Shown here: in pieces, positions 7,687-15,441 of the stretch | Layout of the letters: every line of letters begins with the position of its first letter | Numbering within the stretch: the stretch's first letter is position 1 | Assembly (NCBI RefSeq): GCF_018070075.1 | Contig: NZ_JAGPXE010000007.1 | Span: 248,001 to 312,000 of the forward strand | Source: Saccharopolyspora endophytica | GTDB taxonomy: Bacteria > Actinomycetota > Actinomycetes > Mycobacteriales > Pseudonocardiaceae | Length of the DNA stretch: 64,000 nt | Reading direction: 5' to 3' | The notes under the pieces: model-generated | Database searches by the model: none | Told to the model about the DNA's origin: nothing | Seen by the model: only the letters and a program-made list of their open reading frames with translations | Position numbers and translations under genes: made by a program

Positions 7687-8751
7687 TCAGCTAAACACAG
7701 TCCCTGGGCCGTTAACGCACTCAGCTCGCATCTCCCGGGGCGCCTTTAAACCGGGAGGCAGCTTCGTACTTGCGTTAACGCAAGCGGAATCAATTTGATG
7801 CTGCGACAGACCCGTCACGCCAAGCAGATTCGCTCCGGTCAAATCCGCGCGTGTGAGATCCGCGCCACCGAGGTAAGAACCTGACAAGTTCGCACCAGCA
7901 AGATTCGCACCGACAAATCTAGCTCCATCGAACGTCGCTCCGCTGGGGTTGGCGAGAAATAGCCTCGCGCCATTAAGGTTCGCACGACTCAACTGAACAC
8001 CGGTGAGATCCGCATGATCTAATGAAGCACCGGCAAGGTTGGAGTACGGCATCTCAGCGGTTACCAGCTTCGCATCCATTAGGTACGCTCCCGCGAGGTT
8101 CGCGGAATCAGCCCTCACATAGGTGAGGTTCGTGCCAATCAGCTGGGCATGGCTAAGGTTAGCCTTCTCGAGCCGGGCGCCGGTCATGTTCACGTTAATT
8201 AGATCGATGTTAGCTGAGAGTTCTTGCCCAGCGCTCGAACTAAGCACCGTAATGGCACGCTGAACGTCCTCCTCTGGCCCAATCCAAGGATAGCGAGTGG
8301 TTTGAGGATTCTCGGCCGAGCGATCCTGAACGAATCGAGAAAGCCCCGCCACAATGGCTTGCCGGTCATCCGGGCTCTCCCGGAAAACACGCCCTAGCGC
8401 GTGGACTCCCAAAATGCGAACGCTGATCTTTTCGGAAGCTAGTTGCTCGACAGCCTGTCCCAGCGTCTCAGTGGTTTTCTGCTGTTGAGCAGTAACATTC
8501 TGCTGCAGAGCGGCATTTGCTTGTACTGCCGTGAACGCCAGGGCACCAACCGTAGCGACAGACGCGAGCGTCTGTAACCAGTTCTGCACGGTGCTCGACC
8601 ACTTACCTACTCCCGTACGACTCTCGCTCACGTCAGCCCTCCGTGAGCGCACGACGCGACCAGCGACCGGAGCGGTCGTCAAACGCGGACCGATCCTGGC
8701 ACTCCGACGTAATCTCGTCTGATCGCGGTAGTTGATCACTCGTGACATCAT
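7687..8751 (-). CDS. pentapeptide-repeat protein with N-terminal hydrophobic helix
   Basis: About 354 residues from ATG 8751 (tandem ATGs at 8751 and 8748; a longer frame to 8790 is less likely). After a basic N-terminus there is a hydrophobic helix ([20 protein letters not shown]) and a ~100-residue helical linker ([17 protein letters not shown]). The C-terminal half is a pentapeptide-repeat right-handed helix, from about [19 protein letters not shown] through [18 protein letters not shown], with A(D/N)Lxx units. Pentapeptide proteins can mimic DNA and protect gyrase, or serve as scaffolds; the membrane-linked form is common in actinomycetes and its role is not known. The frame is low in GC for the window. 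Confidence 0.85.
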   Translation of the reverse strand: MMSRVINYRDQTRLRRSARIGPRLTTAPVAGRVVRSRRADVSESRTGVGKWSSTVQNWLQTLASVATVGALAFTAVQANAALQQNVTAQQQKTTETLGQAVEQLASEKISVRILGVHALGRVFRESPDDRQAIVAGLSRFVQDRSAENPQTTRYPWIGPEEDVQRAITVLSSSAGQELSANIDLINVNMTGARLEKANLSHAQLIGTNLTYVRADSANLAGAYLMDAKLVTAEMPYSNLAGASLDHADLTGVQLSRANLNGARLFLANPSGATFDGARFVGANLAGANLSGSYLGGADLTRADLTGANLLGVTGLSQHQIDSACVNASTKLPPGLKAPREMRAECVNGPGTVFS

Positions 8752-8822
8752 GCCAGTCCCATATTGACCCGTGGGACCGTTCCACAGCATGCTTCGACAA
8801 ACGCGAGGCCCTCACACCGTCG

Positions 8823-8897
8823 GCCTTGCTGGACGCCAGGCAAGGCATTTCGGCGCTGCTGTGGCGGTCTCAGCGGCTTGTGAGATCGCCTCTCCGG
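8823..8897. repeat. structured repeat, copy B (two hairpins)
   Basis: Second copy of the element seen at 5729-5803. Hairpin 1 is GCCTTGC/GCAAGGC (8823-8829 with 8840-8846). Hairpin 2 is GCGGTCTCA/TGAGATCGC (8864-8872 with 8881-8889), which keeps its nine pairs through one G-U wobble and has the same 8-base loop length as copy A. It lies between two minus-strand genes (8950-9138 and 7687-8751), whereas copy A lies between plus-strand genes, so the element is not tied to one gene orientation. Confidence 0.7.
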
Positions 8898-8949
8898 GCG
8901 TCGTCGCACGCCGGAGGGCAACCTTCCCCTTCCTCCGGCGGTCTGGCGG

Positions 8950-9138
8950 TCATCGGCCACAACAGGAGCAGCACTCTCCCAGGTGGTGGTTCTCCGCGTG
9001 GAACTCGACCGCGTCGACAGCGATGCGCCCGAGGTCTGCGACGACACGGAAGCAGTCAGGACCGGCGACCGGGCACACGAGCCAGCGCCGGCCGTCGACG
9101 AACACCGCTTTCGGCTCCTCAGCCTGGGTCACTTCCAT
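8950..9138 (-). CDS. small Cys-rich hypothetical protein
   Basis: 62 residues ending in a cysteine cluster (GECCSCCGR), with two more cysteines in the middle (VCPVAGPDCF). ATG 9138 has no ribosome-binding site, but TATACT lies seven bases upstream on the minus strand, so the mRNA may be leaderless. The gene is divergent from the short GntR regulator at 9220 and shares its control region. The cysteines suggest metal binding, but no family is recognised. Confidence 0.5.
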   Translation of the reverse strand: MEVTQAEEPKAVFVDGRRWLVCPVAGPDCFRVVADLGRIAVDAVEFHAENHHLGECCSCCGR

Positions 9139-9145
9139 AGGCGAG

Positions 9146-9169
9146 AGTATAGCTACCTACACGTACCTA
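9146..9169 (-). promoter_or_regulatory. candidate -10 element and TACCTA direct repeats in a divergent control region
   Basis: On the minus strand TATACT (9151 to 9146) lies seven bases before ATG 9138, as expected for a leaderless promoter. On the plus strand TACCTA occurs at 9154-9159 and 9164-9169, 10 bases apart (one helical turn). The divergent GntR gene starts at 9220 and is a plausible binder. No convincing -35 box is seen. Confidence 0.45.
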
Positions 9170-9219
9170 TGGGTTCATCTCATCAGGCGTAGGTTCCTCT
9201 GCCTGCATAGCGTCGGGCC

Positions 9220-9474
9220 ATGAGCTGGGAGAGCCGCGCAGACAGGATCAACCGAGACCTGCCGGTCTACGTCTGGTCCCAGATCGCCGACGACCTCCGA
9301 GCCGACATCGAATCCGGCGAACTCTCCCCAGGCCAACGCCTCCCCTCCGGCCCCGAAATCGCCGAGATCTACGGCGTCACCAAGGTCACCGCAGCCAAGG
9401 CCATCCGCCACCTCCAAGAGGCCGGCCTCCTCACCGTCGTCAACGGCATGGGCACCTACGTGACGGCGGACTAA
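9220..9474 (+). CDS. short GntR-family regulator (DNA-binding domain only)
   Basis: 84 residues, essentially one GntR winged helix-turn-helix: VWSQIADDLRADIESGELSP, then LPSGPEIAEIYGVTKVTAAK for the helix-turn-helix and LTVVNGMGTYV for the wing. There is no effector-binding or dimerisation domain. Such minimal GntR proteins are typical of actinomycete mobile elements. It is divergent from the Cys-rich gene at 8950 and probably regulates it or itself. It differs from the GntR at 3129, which has a coiled coil, so the element carries two separate regulators. Confidence 0.8.
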   Translation: MSWESRADRINRDLPVYVWSQIADDLRADIESGELSPGQRLPSGPEIAEIYGVTKVTAAKAIRHLQEAGLLTVVNGMGTYVTAD

Positions 9475-9626
9475 CTAGCTCCCAACCTTCGCCCATTCAG
9501 AAGCGTTGCATCAACTCGGCAGCCCACAGGACCCAACTTCCATAAACCGGGCCCAACGAAGATCACCCCAGACTACGATCATCTTGTGTCACAGTTTCGA
9601 CATGCTCGGATCATAGGGCGGGTGCT

Positions 9627-10064
9627 ATGCAGAACCTCGGGATCCTAGATGCAATTGACCTCTGGTGGGGCGGCCAGAAGCTGGACAACGTCGCCGTATA
9701 CGGATGGCCGATGGTGTGGTGGGCGCGCCTCGGCAAGTATATGCAGATTCTATCTACCCTTACCGGGATGCTTGAGTTATCTAAGGCGCAGTGGGCGCAT
9801 CATAACGAAGGAATCCGGAGGCTTTCCGATAACGTCGGTAAGACCGTGGGAAAATATTCCCCTCTGGCTATGGCGATGTGTGCGCTAGTTGGGTGGATTC
9901 CACTACTTCTTGCGGCTTTGGCATTTCTCATCCCACTGCATACGGTTTATGCATTCCGGCTTCTGGCATACCTGGGTGAACGGTTCGCGGACTCGAATTC
10001 CCTTAGATGGGTTACCCTCGTAATGCTAATGTGTGGTTTCCAGTTGGACCTCCTGGGATCATAA
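9627..10064 (+). CDS. membrane protein of a tandem paralogous pair, copy 1
   Basis: 145 residues. The N-terminus (DLWWGGQKLDNVAVYG, then WPMVWWARLGKYMQ) is soluble and rich in tryptophan. It is followed by a helical segment, then hydrophobic helices (LAMAMCALVGWIPLLLAALA and WVTLVMLMCGFQLDLLGS). The N-terminal block and the last eight residues closely match the next gene, which starts six bases after this stop. GCGGGTG before ATG acts as a weak ribosome-binding site. I know no family with this LWW-x-GQKL block. Low GC and position suggest cargo of the element. Confidence 0.65.
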   Translation: MQNLGILDAIDLWWGGQKLDNVAVYGWPMVWWARLGKYMQILSTLTGMLELSKAQWAHHNEGIRRLSDNVGKTVGKYSPLAMAMCALVGWIPLLLAALAFLIPLHTVYAFRLLAYLGERFADSNSLRWVTLVMLMCGFQLDLLGS

Positions 10065-10070
10065 GGCGGT

Positions 10071-10598
10071 ATGGTGCACGATCTAGGCTTCTCGGAAGCG
10101 GTCGGGCTCTGGTGGGATGGCCAGAAGTTGGAAGATTTCACCATGTACGGCTTACCGATGCTGTGGTGGGCGAGGATGGGTAAGTATCTTCAGTTCGTAT
10201 CCGGCGCTATGGTCGTTCTAGACCTGATTGGTCCCGCATGGTTTCGGCGCGCAGGAAGCAGGATTTTCGATTGGGTGCTAACGACGCACTCCGAAAGGTT
10301 CGCGAAGATTGTTGGTCGTGTTGCTGCTGCCCTGGGGTTCCCAAGCCTGGCGTGTGTGCTATTTATGATGTTCGGACCTAGTCCGCGTACTTTCGACCCT
10401 GATACGTACTATCTGGCCAATATTGGCCTGTCCGTTTTGTTCACGGTGACGCTAATGGCGTGCTTAGCCGTTTTCACTCCGTATTTCCTATGGGTGTTAT
10501 CCGGCGCGATTAGCCTAGGGAGACATGGTCATGCGGCGAAATGGGTGTCGGTTGTTCTGTTCGCGGCTGGGTTTCACCTGGATCTGCTCGGCTCATAA
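10071..10598 (+). CDS. membrane protein of a tandem paralogous pair, copy 2
   Basis: 175 residues. It repeats the features of copy 1: LWWDGQKLEDFTMYG, then PMLWWARMGKYLQF at the N-terminus and AAGFHLDLLGS at the C-terminus. Between them are three hydrophobic helices (FPSLACVLFMMFGP, LSVLFTVTLMACLAVFTPYF, WVSVVLFAAGFHL). GGCGG lies just before ATG 10071, so it is probably translated with copy 1. The middle regions have diverged and differ in length, indicating an old duplication with conserved ends. The conserved aromatic N-terminus and LDLLGS tail may be the functional or interaction sites. Confidence 0.65.
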   Translation: MVHDLGFSEAVGLWWDGQKLEDFTMYGLPMLWWARMGKYLQFVSGAMVVLDLIGPAWFRRAGSRIFDWVLTTHSERFAKIVGRVAAALGFPSLACVLFMMFGPSPRTFDPDTYYLANIGLSVLFTVTLMACLAVFTPYFLWVLSGAISLGRHGHAAKWVSVVLFAAGFHLDLLGS

Positions 10599-10599
10599 C

Positions 10600-10641
10600 A
10601 TAGGCCACGGAAATTCCGGGGGCTATGGGAAGGCCTATTTT
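10600..10641 (+). terminator. probable terminator after the membrane pair
   Basis: ATAGGCC (10600-10606) pairs perfectly with GGCCTAT (10632-10638) and is followed by a TTTT run (10638-10641). The loop is 25 bases and holds a smaller GGAAATTCC palindrome. It begins two bases after the stop of the second membrane gene. Confidence 0.55.
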
Positions 10642-10752
10642 CAGGGGTTCAACAACCTGACGATGACGGCTGATACGTGTGGTCACATACGGATAACCCC
10701 AGGATCGCCATCAGTCAAGTCATGTAAGTTGCACTAACCCGCACGGCGATGA

Positions 10753-11793
10753 ATGAGTGAGAACATGGCTGACGTCTACATGTACATCGACGAAACCGGA
10801 AACCTGGATCTTCCAGGAAAGCACGGCTCAAGTAAATACTTCGGATTCGCTACAGCAACCTTCATAGGTGACCATAGTCGCGCAATCTGGGAAGGGATGC
10901 AGCTTCGCCTGCAGCTCGAATCGGAAGGAGTAAGCCTTCCCCACGGGCTGCACGCTAAAGACGATCATGACGCCACGCGAAGGAGGTTTTACGATCTCAT
11001 TTCATCTCACAAGCCTCGGATCGAAACCACGCTTTTGCTTAAAAAGAACGCTTACCCAGCAGTACTCAAACGCATGGCAAAAGATGAAATGCACCTCTAT
11101 CATCAGGCGTGGTACCTGCACTTCCAATATCAGGCAAGGTTTCTCCTGAGCGCCGAGGACAAGGTTTACGTGATCGCCGCGACGTTGAGCGACCACAAGC
11201 GAAAGCAAAGGGCGGCTCGACAAGCTCTAGAGCGTGTGTGCAACAAATTCAATGTGAACTTGACCCTGTGCACCTGGGACAGTCGTAGCTCGTGGGGTCT
11301 GCAGGTTGCAGATTACGGCGCCTGGGCCGTACAGAGAAAGATCAGGACCGGATCGTCCGAGCATTATAACTTGATTGAGCCGCTACTTTATTCCGTATTT
11401 CGCCCGTGGGAGCCAGAACAGAAAACCCTTCGCCCTGCGGTCGAATTCCGATCACGTAAAGCGGCAGAACGGCAATCAGTTCCGCTCATTGAGCAGCGAG
11501 CCGCAAATTACCCAGAGATAGATCCCCAACAGATTCCCAAAAAATACTGGGATGCCTCGTTCCAAGAACTTGCCATGGCTGAAGAAGAAGCATGGCTGGA
11601 GCAAGAACGAGCGGACGAGTGGTGGGAACTGGACAACACCGCACGTGACGACCCCGACGGGGTGGGGCTGTGGGGCCGGGCACTATGGAGCGACGACGAT
11701 CCATGGGATGAGGCATGGGACGACGAAGACTTCCAGGAGGACGAAGATCAATGGAATGAACTAGCTCCGTGGACCGAAGAAGAGGATGACTAG
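10753..11793 (+). CDS. DUF3800 domain protein with acidic tail
   Basis: 346 residues. The N-terminal ~230 residues are a DUF3800 domain: YIDETG at ~11-16, LHAKDDHD, and near the end SSWGLQVADYGAWAVQRK. The conserved acidic residues in YxDE and QxAD are those expected for an RNase H-like fold, so a nuclease role has been suggested for the family, mostly on mobile elements and in defence loci. The last ~70 residues are extremely acidic and Trp-rich (WSDDDPWDEAWDDEDFQEDE), perhaps a DNA mimic or a tail for partner binding. ATG 10753 is the first start; ATG 10765 is an alternative. Confidence 0.8.
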   Translation: MSENMADVYMYIDETGNLDLPGKHGSSKYFGFATATFIGDHSRAIWEGMQLRLQLESEGVSLPHGLHAKDDHDATRRRFYDLISSHKPRIETTLLLKKNAYPAVLKRMAKDEMHLYHQAWYLHFQYQARFLLSAEDKVYVIAATLSDHKRKQRAARQALERVCNKFNVNLTLCTWDSRSSWGLQVADYGAWAVQRKIRTGSSEHYNLIEPLLYSVFRPWEPEQKTLRPAVEFRSRKAAERQSVPLIEQRAANYPEIDPQQIPKKYWDASFQELAMAEEEAWLEQERADEWWELDNTARDDPDGVGLWGRALWSDDDPWDEAWDDEDFQEDEDQWNELAPWTEEEDD

Positions 11794-12152
11794 CACGACT
11801 AAACAGCCAGCATCGATCGCCGTCTCAGTTCTCGTCTCATTCGTACCCGTTCGGCACTGGTCAAAGTCATACGGACCACGCTGTGGCCAGTAACGACGGA
11901 CTCCGCCGGACGGGGCGAGCCGGCTCGCCGGCCTTGAAAGCGAGTGCCTCGAGCGGTCTCGCCTTGGGCAGCTCTCCGGCTACCAAGCAGGCTGAGACTG
12001 CCCTCCACCTGCTCATTGTGCGAACGCATGGTTGGGATCGACGGCCACGCGCAGAGGACCTTCGCACGGGGTTACGGGCAATCCACGGGCAACAGCACCG
12101 TTTTCGGGTGCGTACCGCAGCCCTCACCTGCACAAATGCCCGCCAACAGCCC
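11794..12152. other. non-coding end of the mobile element, with candidate integrase arm sites
   Basis: No convincing gene is seen. It contains a perfect 16-bp palindrome with GGCGAGCC arms (11914-11929). Nearer the att site, ACGGG occurs three times in direct orientation (12066, 12074, 12085), the last two as ACGGGCAA. Short direct repeats beside the crossover site are the usual form of integrase arm-binding sites, so this may be one arm of the attachment site. Confidence 0.45.
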
Positions 12153-12200
12153 AGCTCTCCTAAAGCCGGTGTCGCAGGTTCGAATCCTGCCGGGGGCGCC
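12153..12200 (+). other. attachment site: 3' half of a tRNA-Arg(CCT) gene
   Basis: The sequence carries an anticodon loop CTCCTAA, a perfect T-arm (GCAGG, TTCGAAT, CCTGC) and a 3' acceptor strand CGGGGGC with discriminator G. No 5' half (GCCCCCG, D-arm) lies upstream, so it is a fragment and not a working tRNA. AICEs integrate into the 3' end of tRNA genes and leave exactly such a copy at the far end. The intact tRNA should lie to the left, off the window. Confidence 0.8.
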
Positions 12201-12218
12201 TGACCAGGGAAAACAAAG

Positions 12219-12250
12219 CGGGGGCCGATCTCATTAAAGATCAACCCCCA
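12219..12250 (-). terminator. terminator downstream of the integrase remnant
   Basis: Read on the minus strand, GTGGGGG and GATC arms pair with GATC and CCCCCGC around a TTTAATGA loop, followed by GCTTTGTTTT. This is a typical intrinsic terminator 20 bases after the integrase stop. It lies between that gene and the tRNA fragment. Confidence 0.65.
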
Positions 12251-12269
12251 CTTTTCCCTCACAATTGCT

Positions 12270-12632
12270 TCAGCCGCTGAGCTGCATGTTTGCCAGCGCT
12301 GCCGCCGCCGAGCTACCCCGCGACTTGCGCGTCATGTACACGTCTTGGGTCATGCTGACCCGCTCGTGACCGAGGTAGTCCGCGATCTCCCGTGCGCTCA
12401 GCCCAGCCGCGTCGAGCATGGTCGCGACCAGGTGACGGAATGCGTGGGGATGGAGACCTGCCCACTGGGTCTTCTTGACCGCGTCGCGTAGATCGGCCCG
12501 AGCGTTGTCCGGATCCCGGAGGGGGCCGGTGGTCGTCGGGAACACCCACTCAGATTCGGACTCAACCTGACGGCCCTTGAGCATGGCCATCAGCCAGGCC
12601 GGAGGCTCGACGATCCGCATAGGACCGACCTA
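12270..12632 (-). pseudogene. truncated tyrosine recombinase (integrase), C-terminal third
   Basis: The surviving ~116 residues hold the C-terminal catalytic boxes of a phage-type integrase: HAFRH (His-x-x-Arg), YLGHERVSMTQDVY with the late His, and the nucleophile Tyr in DVYMT. The frame is closed by TAG at 12630-12632, four codons before the first ATG. The N-terminal arm-binding and core-binding domains and the first catalytic Arg are therefore absent. The 3' end faces the tRNA fragment, the normal arrangement for an AICE int. It lies outside the att site relative to the transfer genes, so it seems to be a relic of a second or older element. Confidence 0.8.
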
Positions 12633-13051
12633 CCGCATCAGCCCCGAATGGCACCGAACTTCATTGACGCTTCGGCACGGGGTTGACTCGCCACCGTTCC
12701 GCCCATCACCACGGGGCCGGCTCCCTGCCCGACCGGCTGGACAGCGACGCTCACCCCCTCACCGGAGCTGGGACGTACGGCGACAGTCCGCGTGTGTGGC
12801 CCCGGGAAGAACGACGCGAATCCGGATCCGCGAGGCCGTCCAGGACCCACGGACGATGGCAACACCGGTTCGATTCGCCTTCTCCCCTGGTCACCCACAA
12901 GTGGCTCGTTCCTCGACCGCGAGCGCCAGAGACCCGCCCGTACCAGCAGCTTCGCGGAGCGCGAGCATCCAGGGACAGGTTGGTCCTGGTGAGACGCGAC
13001 GCCGCGGAAGACGCTGTTCCTGAGAGCTCGACGCGACGAGGAGGACCAGTG
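12633..13051. other. intergenic stretch, no gene seen
   Basis: No frame with convincing protein character. The frame upstream of the SDR start reads as low-complexity Arg/Pro/Ser sequence. It probably holds the junction between element remnant and chromosome, and the SDR promoter. I see no second copy of the tRNA att core. Confidence 0.4.
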
Positions 13052-14050
13052 ATGAGCGAAGGAACGACGGGGGCGAACACCACCGCGAACAGCGCCCGGA
13101 CCGTAGTCGTCACCGGTGGCAACAGCGGTCTCGGATATGCGTGCGCGCAGGCGATCCTCGGTTCCACCGACGGACAGTGGCACGTCGTGATCGCGTCGCG
13201 CGACGCGGCCCGCGCGCAGGCGGCCGTCGACGCGCTGGCCGGCGATGCCGCGGCGGACAACTCGGTGGAGGCGATGACGCTGGATCTGGCCTCGCTCGCC
13301 TCGGTCCGGTCCTTCGGAACCGAGCTGACAGGGCGGCTGAGATCGGGCGGGCTGCCGGTGCTGCACGCCGTGGTCTGCAACGCGGGTGTGCAGATGGGGG
13401 CGAACGATGCCAGGACCGCTGATGGGTTCGAGTCCACCTTCGGGGTCAACCACCTGGGCCACTTCGCCCTCGTCAACGAGCTGCTGCCGGTGCTGAAGGC
13501 ACCTGCCCGCGTGGTCGTGGTCTCCAGCGACACCCACGACCCCGGACCCAATCAGGGGCTGGCCCCCGCTTGGAACGACCCTCGTGCCCTCGCTCGCGGC
13601 GAGCTCGGGCAGGCGGCGGCGAAGGACAACGCCCTGACGCGGGGGCAGCGTCGCTACTGCACCTCCAAGCTGGCGAACATCTACTTCACCTACGCCCTGG
13701 CCCGCCAGCTGCCCGAAGGCGTCACAGCCAACGCGTTCAACCCCGGGATGATGCTGGATACCGCGCTGGGGCGCTCGATGCCCGCTCCGGTCCGCTTCGC
13801 GCTCGAGCACATCGCGCCCCGGTTCACCTGGCTCTTGCGCAGGGTCCTGACGGACAACATCCACACCGCCGAGGAGTCGGGCCGCGCGCTCGCCTGGGTC
13901 GCCACCGCACCCGAACTGGCCGGCACGACGGGCCGGTACTTCGACGGGCGCCGGGACGTTCGCTCGTCCGAGGAGTCGTACGACGTCGCACGCGCGGAAC
14001 AGCTCTGGGACGACAGCCTGGTCCTGACCGGCGCGACCACCACTCCCTGA
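13052..14050 (+). CDS. short-chain dehydrogenase/reductase
   Basis: 332 residues from ATG 13052, with GAGGAGG eight bases upstream; a longer in-frame extension to 12683 is not coding-like. The classical Rossmann N-terminus is VVVTGGNSGLGYACAQ, NNAG appears as CNAGVQ, and the catalytic YxxxK is YCTSK at ~202. The C-terminal region (HTAEESGRALAWVATAPELA) resembles retinol-dehydrogenase/protochlorophyllide-reductase-like SDRs. It is followed 17 bases later by an M24-fold gene with a strong ribosome-binding site, so the two are probably one operon acting on a shared small-molecule substrate. The substrate is unknown. Confidence 0.85.
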   Translation: MSEGTTGANTTANSARTVVVTGGNSGLGYACAQAILGSTDGQWHVVIASRDAARAQAAVDALAGDAAADNSVEAMTLDLASLASVRSFGTELTGRLRSGGLPVLHAVVCNAGVQMGANDARTADGFESTFGVNHLGHFALVNELLPVLKAPARVVVVSSDTHDPGPNQGLAPAWNDPRALARGELGQAAAKDNALTRGQRRYCTSKLANIYFTYALARQLPEGVTANAFNPGMMLDTALGRSMPAPVRFALEHIAPRFTWLLRRVLTDNIHTAEESGRALAWVATAPELAGTTGRYFDGRRDVRSSEESYDVARAEQLWDDSLVLTGATTTP

Positions 14051-14067
14051 CGCAGCAGGAGGACGAC

Positions 14068-15366
14068 GTGAAAGACCTCATGACCACTACCGCAGTACCG
14101 ATGTTCTCCGTGGCCGAGCGCGACCGCCGGTGGAATCTGGCCCGCGAACTCATGGAGCGCGAGGGCCTGGACGCGCTGGTCGTCTTCGGTGAGCACGAGG
14201 ACGCCGGCCCGGCGTCAGTCGCCTACGACAGGTGGTTCACCAACGGCAGGGCCGGAACGACGGTCATCTTCCCCAGGACCGGCGAACCTGTCGTGCTCCT
14301 GCCTTCCGCGCAATACATCATGGATCACCTGGAGTCCTCGCGGCGCGGCGACTCGGTGTGGGTTCCACCTGAGAACCTGCGCGGATCTCGTGACTCGGGC
14401 GCCCTCTCCCGCGCTCTCGACGAGTTGGGGCTCGCCGAGAGCACCATCGGCGTCGTCGGATTGGGGCCCCAGGTGCCGTGGCACCCGGAAGGTCTCGTCC
14501 CTTACCGACTCTGGAACAGCGTGCTGTCGGACTTCCCGAAGGCGCAGTTCACCTCCGTGGACGTGGCACTGGGCCTGCTGGTCAGCCGATTGAGCCCCGA
14601 GGAGATCGACGTCGTGCGCTACGCGGCGGACGTCGGCGACGCCATGGTGCGGGCCATGGTCGAGACGGCGGCACCAGGCGTCGGCGAGAGCGAGGTGTTC
14701 GCAGCGGGCATGGCGGAGGGCTACCGGCGCGGCACGATCCCGCCCGCGATGCACTTCTGGTCCGGCGCAGACCCCGTTGCGACCGGCTGGCCGGCATGGG
14801 GTTATCGCCCGCAGGCGCCCCGAGTCCTCCAGGACGGCGACATCATCTTCGCCGAGGTGTTCTCGCAGTGCGGCGGGCGAGAGGCTCAGAATCAGGTCAC
14901 GATCGCCGTCGGCGACGTGCACGACGACTTCTACCGGGCCGGAGACGTCGCCCGCGCGGCGTACGACGCCGGCCTCGAGGAGTTGCGTCCCGGCCGCACG
15001 TGGGGCGAGGTCGTCGAGGCGGTGCACGCACCTCTCGATGCGGGCGGCGGTTCGATGTTCCTGATCGCGCTCCACTCGCTCAACCCGGGGCTGGTGGTGG
15101 GCCGTGGCCGCGGGGACATCAGCACGCTTGCGGGCGCGCAGGCGTATCCGCCGGTGACTGATCACCCGGCTCTCATGCCCGACGTGGAGCTCGCGCCAGG
15201 GATGACCTTCGTCCTCGAACCGCAGTACGCCTTCGGACGCCACCTGGTCCACGTCGGCGGAACCGTGATCGTCACCGACGACGAACCCCTCGAGCTCAAT
15301 CCGCACACGGCGCGGATCCTCCCGGCGCGAGGGACGGCGCGGCCCGTTCGGGAGCCCGCGGGCTGA
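14068..15366 (+). CDS. M24 (pita-bread) family hydrolase, metal ligands incomplete
   Basis: 432 residues from GTG 14068 with AGGAGG six bases before. The N-terminal ~150 residues form the creatinase-N domain (REGLDALVVFGEHEDAG). The C-terminal ~270 are the M24 pita-bread fold (SPEEIDVVRYAADVGDAMVR, then MTFVLEPQYAFGRHLVHVGG). In Xaa-Pro peptidases two Asp, one His and two Glu bind metal. Here the segment that should carry the Asp pair reads GDIIFAEVFSQCGG and EAQNQVTI, so the site looks incomplete, as in creatinase, which works without metal. A non-peptidase hydrolase is likely. It forms an operon with the upstream SDR. Confidence 0.75.
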   Translation: MKDLMTTTAVPMFSVAERDRRWNLARELMEREGLDALVVFGEHEDAGPASVAYDRWFTNGRAGTTVIFPRTGEPVVLLPSAQYIMDHLESSRRGDSVWVPPENLRGSRDSGALSRALDELGLAESTIGVVGLGPQVPWHPEGLVPYRLWNSVLSDFPKAQFTSVDVALGLLVSRLSPEEIDVVRYAADVGDAMVRAMVETAAPGVGESEVFAAGMAEGYRRGTIPPAMHFWSGADPVATGWPAWGYRPQAPRVLQDGDIIFAEVFSQCGGREAQNQVTIAVGDVHDDFYRAGDVARAAYDAGLEELRPGRTWGEVVEAVHAPLDAGGGSMFLIALHSLNPGLVVGRGRGDISTLAGAQAYPPVTDHPALMPDVELAPGMTFVLEPQYAFGRHLVHVGGTVIVTDDEPLELNPHTARILPARGTARPVREPAG

Positions 15367-15441
15367 CGAGGTCCTGGCGCAGGATCCGGGCAGGTGTGGC
15401 AGACGGCCGTGCTTCTCGTCGGGTTTGGACACACTCGGGGC

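Noticed and set aside
11883..12203. Open frame across the tRNA-Arg fragment
   Set aside because: Its end (GVAGSNPAGGA) is a translation of the T-arm, a well-known false gene at tRNA sites.
12860..12900. GGTTCGATTC resembling a tRNA T-loop
   Set aside because: No pairing T-stem, anticodon arm or acceptor strand can be found around it.
12683..13051. N-terminal extension of the SDR gene
   Set aside because: Composition is Arg/Pro/Ser-rich without the SDR fold, and a strong GAGGAGG precedes ATG 13052.
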